Origin: Candidatus Bathyarchaeota archaeon
Lineage (GTDB): Archaea; Thermoproteota; Bathyarchaeia; Bathyarchaeales; Bathycorpusculaceae
Direction of reading: 5' to 3'
DNA length: 14,607 nt
Assembly: GCA_003601785.1 (NCBI GenBank)
Contig: PIYA01000049.1
Span: 1-14,607, forward strand
Part shown: one piece after another, positions 13,380 through 14,607 of the stretch
Numbering within the stretch: position 1 is the stretch's first letter
Layout of the letters: each line of letters starts with the position of its first letter
Translations under genes and position numbers: made by a program
Notes under the pieces: model-generated
The model's database searches: none
What the model was told of the DNA's origin: nothing
Seen by the model: only the letters and a program-made list of their open reading frames with translations

Positions 13380-14607
13380 GGGGTTTCCCTTTTCTCTTTT
13401 TCTTCAAGAGAATCGTGGCGATTAAAGTGGTTAGTGTGAACAGTGATAGAATAATGGTTGATGGGAATTCTGGTATGGCCCATGTTCCTTCGATTGTTAC
13501 TGTTTGGGTGCTGTGGTTGTAGGTGAAGTATAGATATGTGAAGTTTTCGTCTTCTAATTCTGTACAGTTCTGTATAGTCTGGTCTCCCACGGTTATTGTC
13601 CAGCCGTCATCAGCTCGTAATAGGCTTTTGGGAATGGTTACTCTGCAGAAGCCGATTGTTCCATCTGTTCCATTAACGTTAAAAATGACACTTTTCATGT
13701 CGACGTCGAAGTGGAAGTCTGAAATTGTTGAGTTGCTGACGATGTCAACGTTGTAGGCTACATCATCCCAGACGCCAACATCAAAAGAATTGAAGGGAGC
13801 CATTGAAGGATACCTATCGGTGTTGTTTTTATCTATGATGTAAGGAATATCACCTATACCATCACTACCTATTACATTCTGATAAGAACCACCGTATACA
13901 TCGGTTCCATTATAACTACTCCAGTAGTTTCCGCCAGAAGGATAACCATCATCCCAAATATTCAGATATCCAGTCATGTCTAACGGGCTAATACATGCTT
14001 GTAAAACATTGTCTATGAAGTTATTATGGTAAATATGGTTGTCAGAAGAACGGTTTTGCAACCAGATGCCATAATTATTACTTGCAATATAATTTTCACT
14101 AATGCTGTTATTGGAAGATACAGAAATACCAATGCCATGATCATCGTTTGTTAAATTATTTCTGCTAATAGTATTTTTGATAGACTTGTAGAGCCAGACG
14201 CCGGCAAAGTGGTTTGCTATTATAGTATTTCCAATAGTGTAAGTATTGTTAGAAGATACAGAAAGCGCAATGCCAATATCATTACCTATCAAATTGTTTC
14301 CGAGAATAGTACAGTTAGAAGATTCCCAAACCAAGATTCCGTAGGTGAAGTTTTCAATTTGCACGTTCTTAACGGTTACATTTATCCTTCCCGACAAGTC
14401 GATTCCTCTTGACTCGTGGGTTTTTTTCCCTGAAATCATCTGATTTGCCCCGTCAAGTAGTATTTGATCCCTCTCTACAACAATACCATTTGCATTGCTC
14501 GCGATTCTTCCGGTTAGAGTATATGTTACATTGTCAACTGTTATGATTGGTGCGTCTGATGGATCTACGCTTCCGTCAGCCCTTATATAGACTGTTCCAG
14601 TCCATGT
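13369..14607 (-). CDS. NosD-like right-handed beta-helix surface protein with PEF-type C-terminal anchor (5' end outside window)
   Basis: The frame is open to the window edge (visible start TWTGTVYIRADGSVDP), so at least 412 residues belong to a longer exported protein. Residues about 60-200 are repeated NosD-type beta-helix turns (GILVWESSNCTILGNN, GVWLYKSIKNTISRNN, GIWLQNRSSDNHIYHN). The characteristic exit motif follows (NIWDDGYPSGGNYWSSYNG, then GSDGIGDIPYIID). A beta-rich domain comes next and ends IPEFPSTIILSLFTL plus a basic KKKRK tail. That tail has the layout of the PEF-type archaeal sorting signal: motif, membrane helix, basic end. The protein is therefore likely displayed on the cell surface, possibly after cleavage by an archaeosortase. 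Many sequons suggest glycosylation. An adhesion or carbohydrate-binding role is possible but not shown. The ATG at 14439 is internal. Confidence 0.85.
   Translation of the reverse strand, partial: TWTGTVYIRADGSVDPSDAPIITVDNVTYTLTGRIASNANGIVVERDQILLDGANQMISGKKTHESRGIDLSGRINVTVKNVQIENFTYGILVWESSNCTILGNNLIGNDIGIALSVSSNNTYTIGNTIIANHFAGVWLYKSIKNTISRNNLTNDDHGIGISVSSNNSISENYIASNNYGIWLQNRSSDNHIYHNNFIDNVLQACISPLDMTGYLNIWDDGYPSGGNYWSSYNGTDVYGGSYQNVIGSDGIGDIPYIIDKNNTDRYPSMAPFNSFDVGVWDDVAYNVDIVSNSTISDFHFDVDMKSVIFNVNGTDGTIGFCRVTIPKSLLRADDGWTITVGDQTIQNCTELEDENFTYLYFTYNHSTQTVTIEGTWAIPEFPSTIILSLFTLTTLIATILLKKKRKGKPQLP

Noticed and set aside
1..14607. tRNA, rRNA, insertion sequence or CRISPR array in the window
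   Set aside because: Reading both strands I found no cloverleaf signatures, no transposase-like frame with terminal inverted repeats, and no regular repeat-spacer array.

Overview
The window is archaeal. It carries a CTP-dependent riboflavin kinase fused to a winged helix (an archaeal form), an archaeal-type secretion ATPase paired with a two-domain TadC/FlaJ membrane protein, pilins with an archaeal class III signal peptide, TATA-like promoter elements, and a NosD-like surface protein ending in an archaeal PEF-type C-terminal anchor. The style of the surface protein and pilins resembles Bathyarchaeia and relatives, but that placement is an impression and not a result. Every intact gene I can support is on the minus strand. 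The only plus-strand items are a possible gene end at the left edge and three decayed repeat/gene fragments.

Reading leftward from the right edge (the direction of transcription): (1) 14607-13369 is a large beta-helix surface protein cut by the window edge. (2) 13182-11893 is a defence/stability island with a VapB/VapC pair and a RelB/RelE-like pair; a short plus-strand repeat that looks like the remains of a ribbon-helix-helix gene lies on each side of and between the pairs. (3) 11669-10734 is a Ca2+/cation antiporter. (4) 10670-8924 is a small two-helix membrane protein followed by an APC-superfamily permease. (5) 8825-7691 is a pair of tandem, partly gene-converted major pilins ending in a T-rich terminator. 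(6) 7522-824 is a tightly packed seven-gene type IV pilus operon: two pilin-like proteins, ATPase, membrane platform, and three more pilin-like proteins. (7) 788-73 is riboflavin kinase.

The main system is the pilus. Two abundant, nearly identical pilins form their own transcription unit, and the assembly machinery plus five candidate minor pilins form the next. A 28-bp direct repeat containing a perfect TGTGTAG-N7-CTACACA inverted repeat sits upstream of both units, each time followed by a shared TTATCTTAA promoter element (minus strand). This suggests one regulator controls fibre subunits and machine together. No prepilin peptidase and no archaellum accessory genes (FlaH, FlaX, FlaD/E) are present, so this is read as an adhesive or contact pilus and not an archaellum.

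Two genes, riboflavin kinase and the last pilus gene, are interrupted by single-base frame changes at short homopolymers. With the rest of the window intact, assembly or sequencing indels are at least as likely as true decay.
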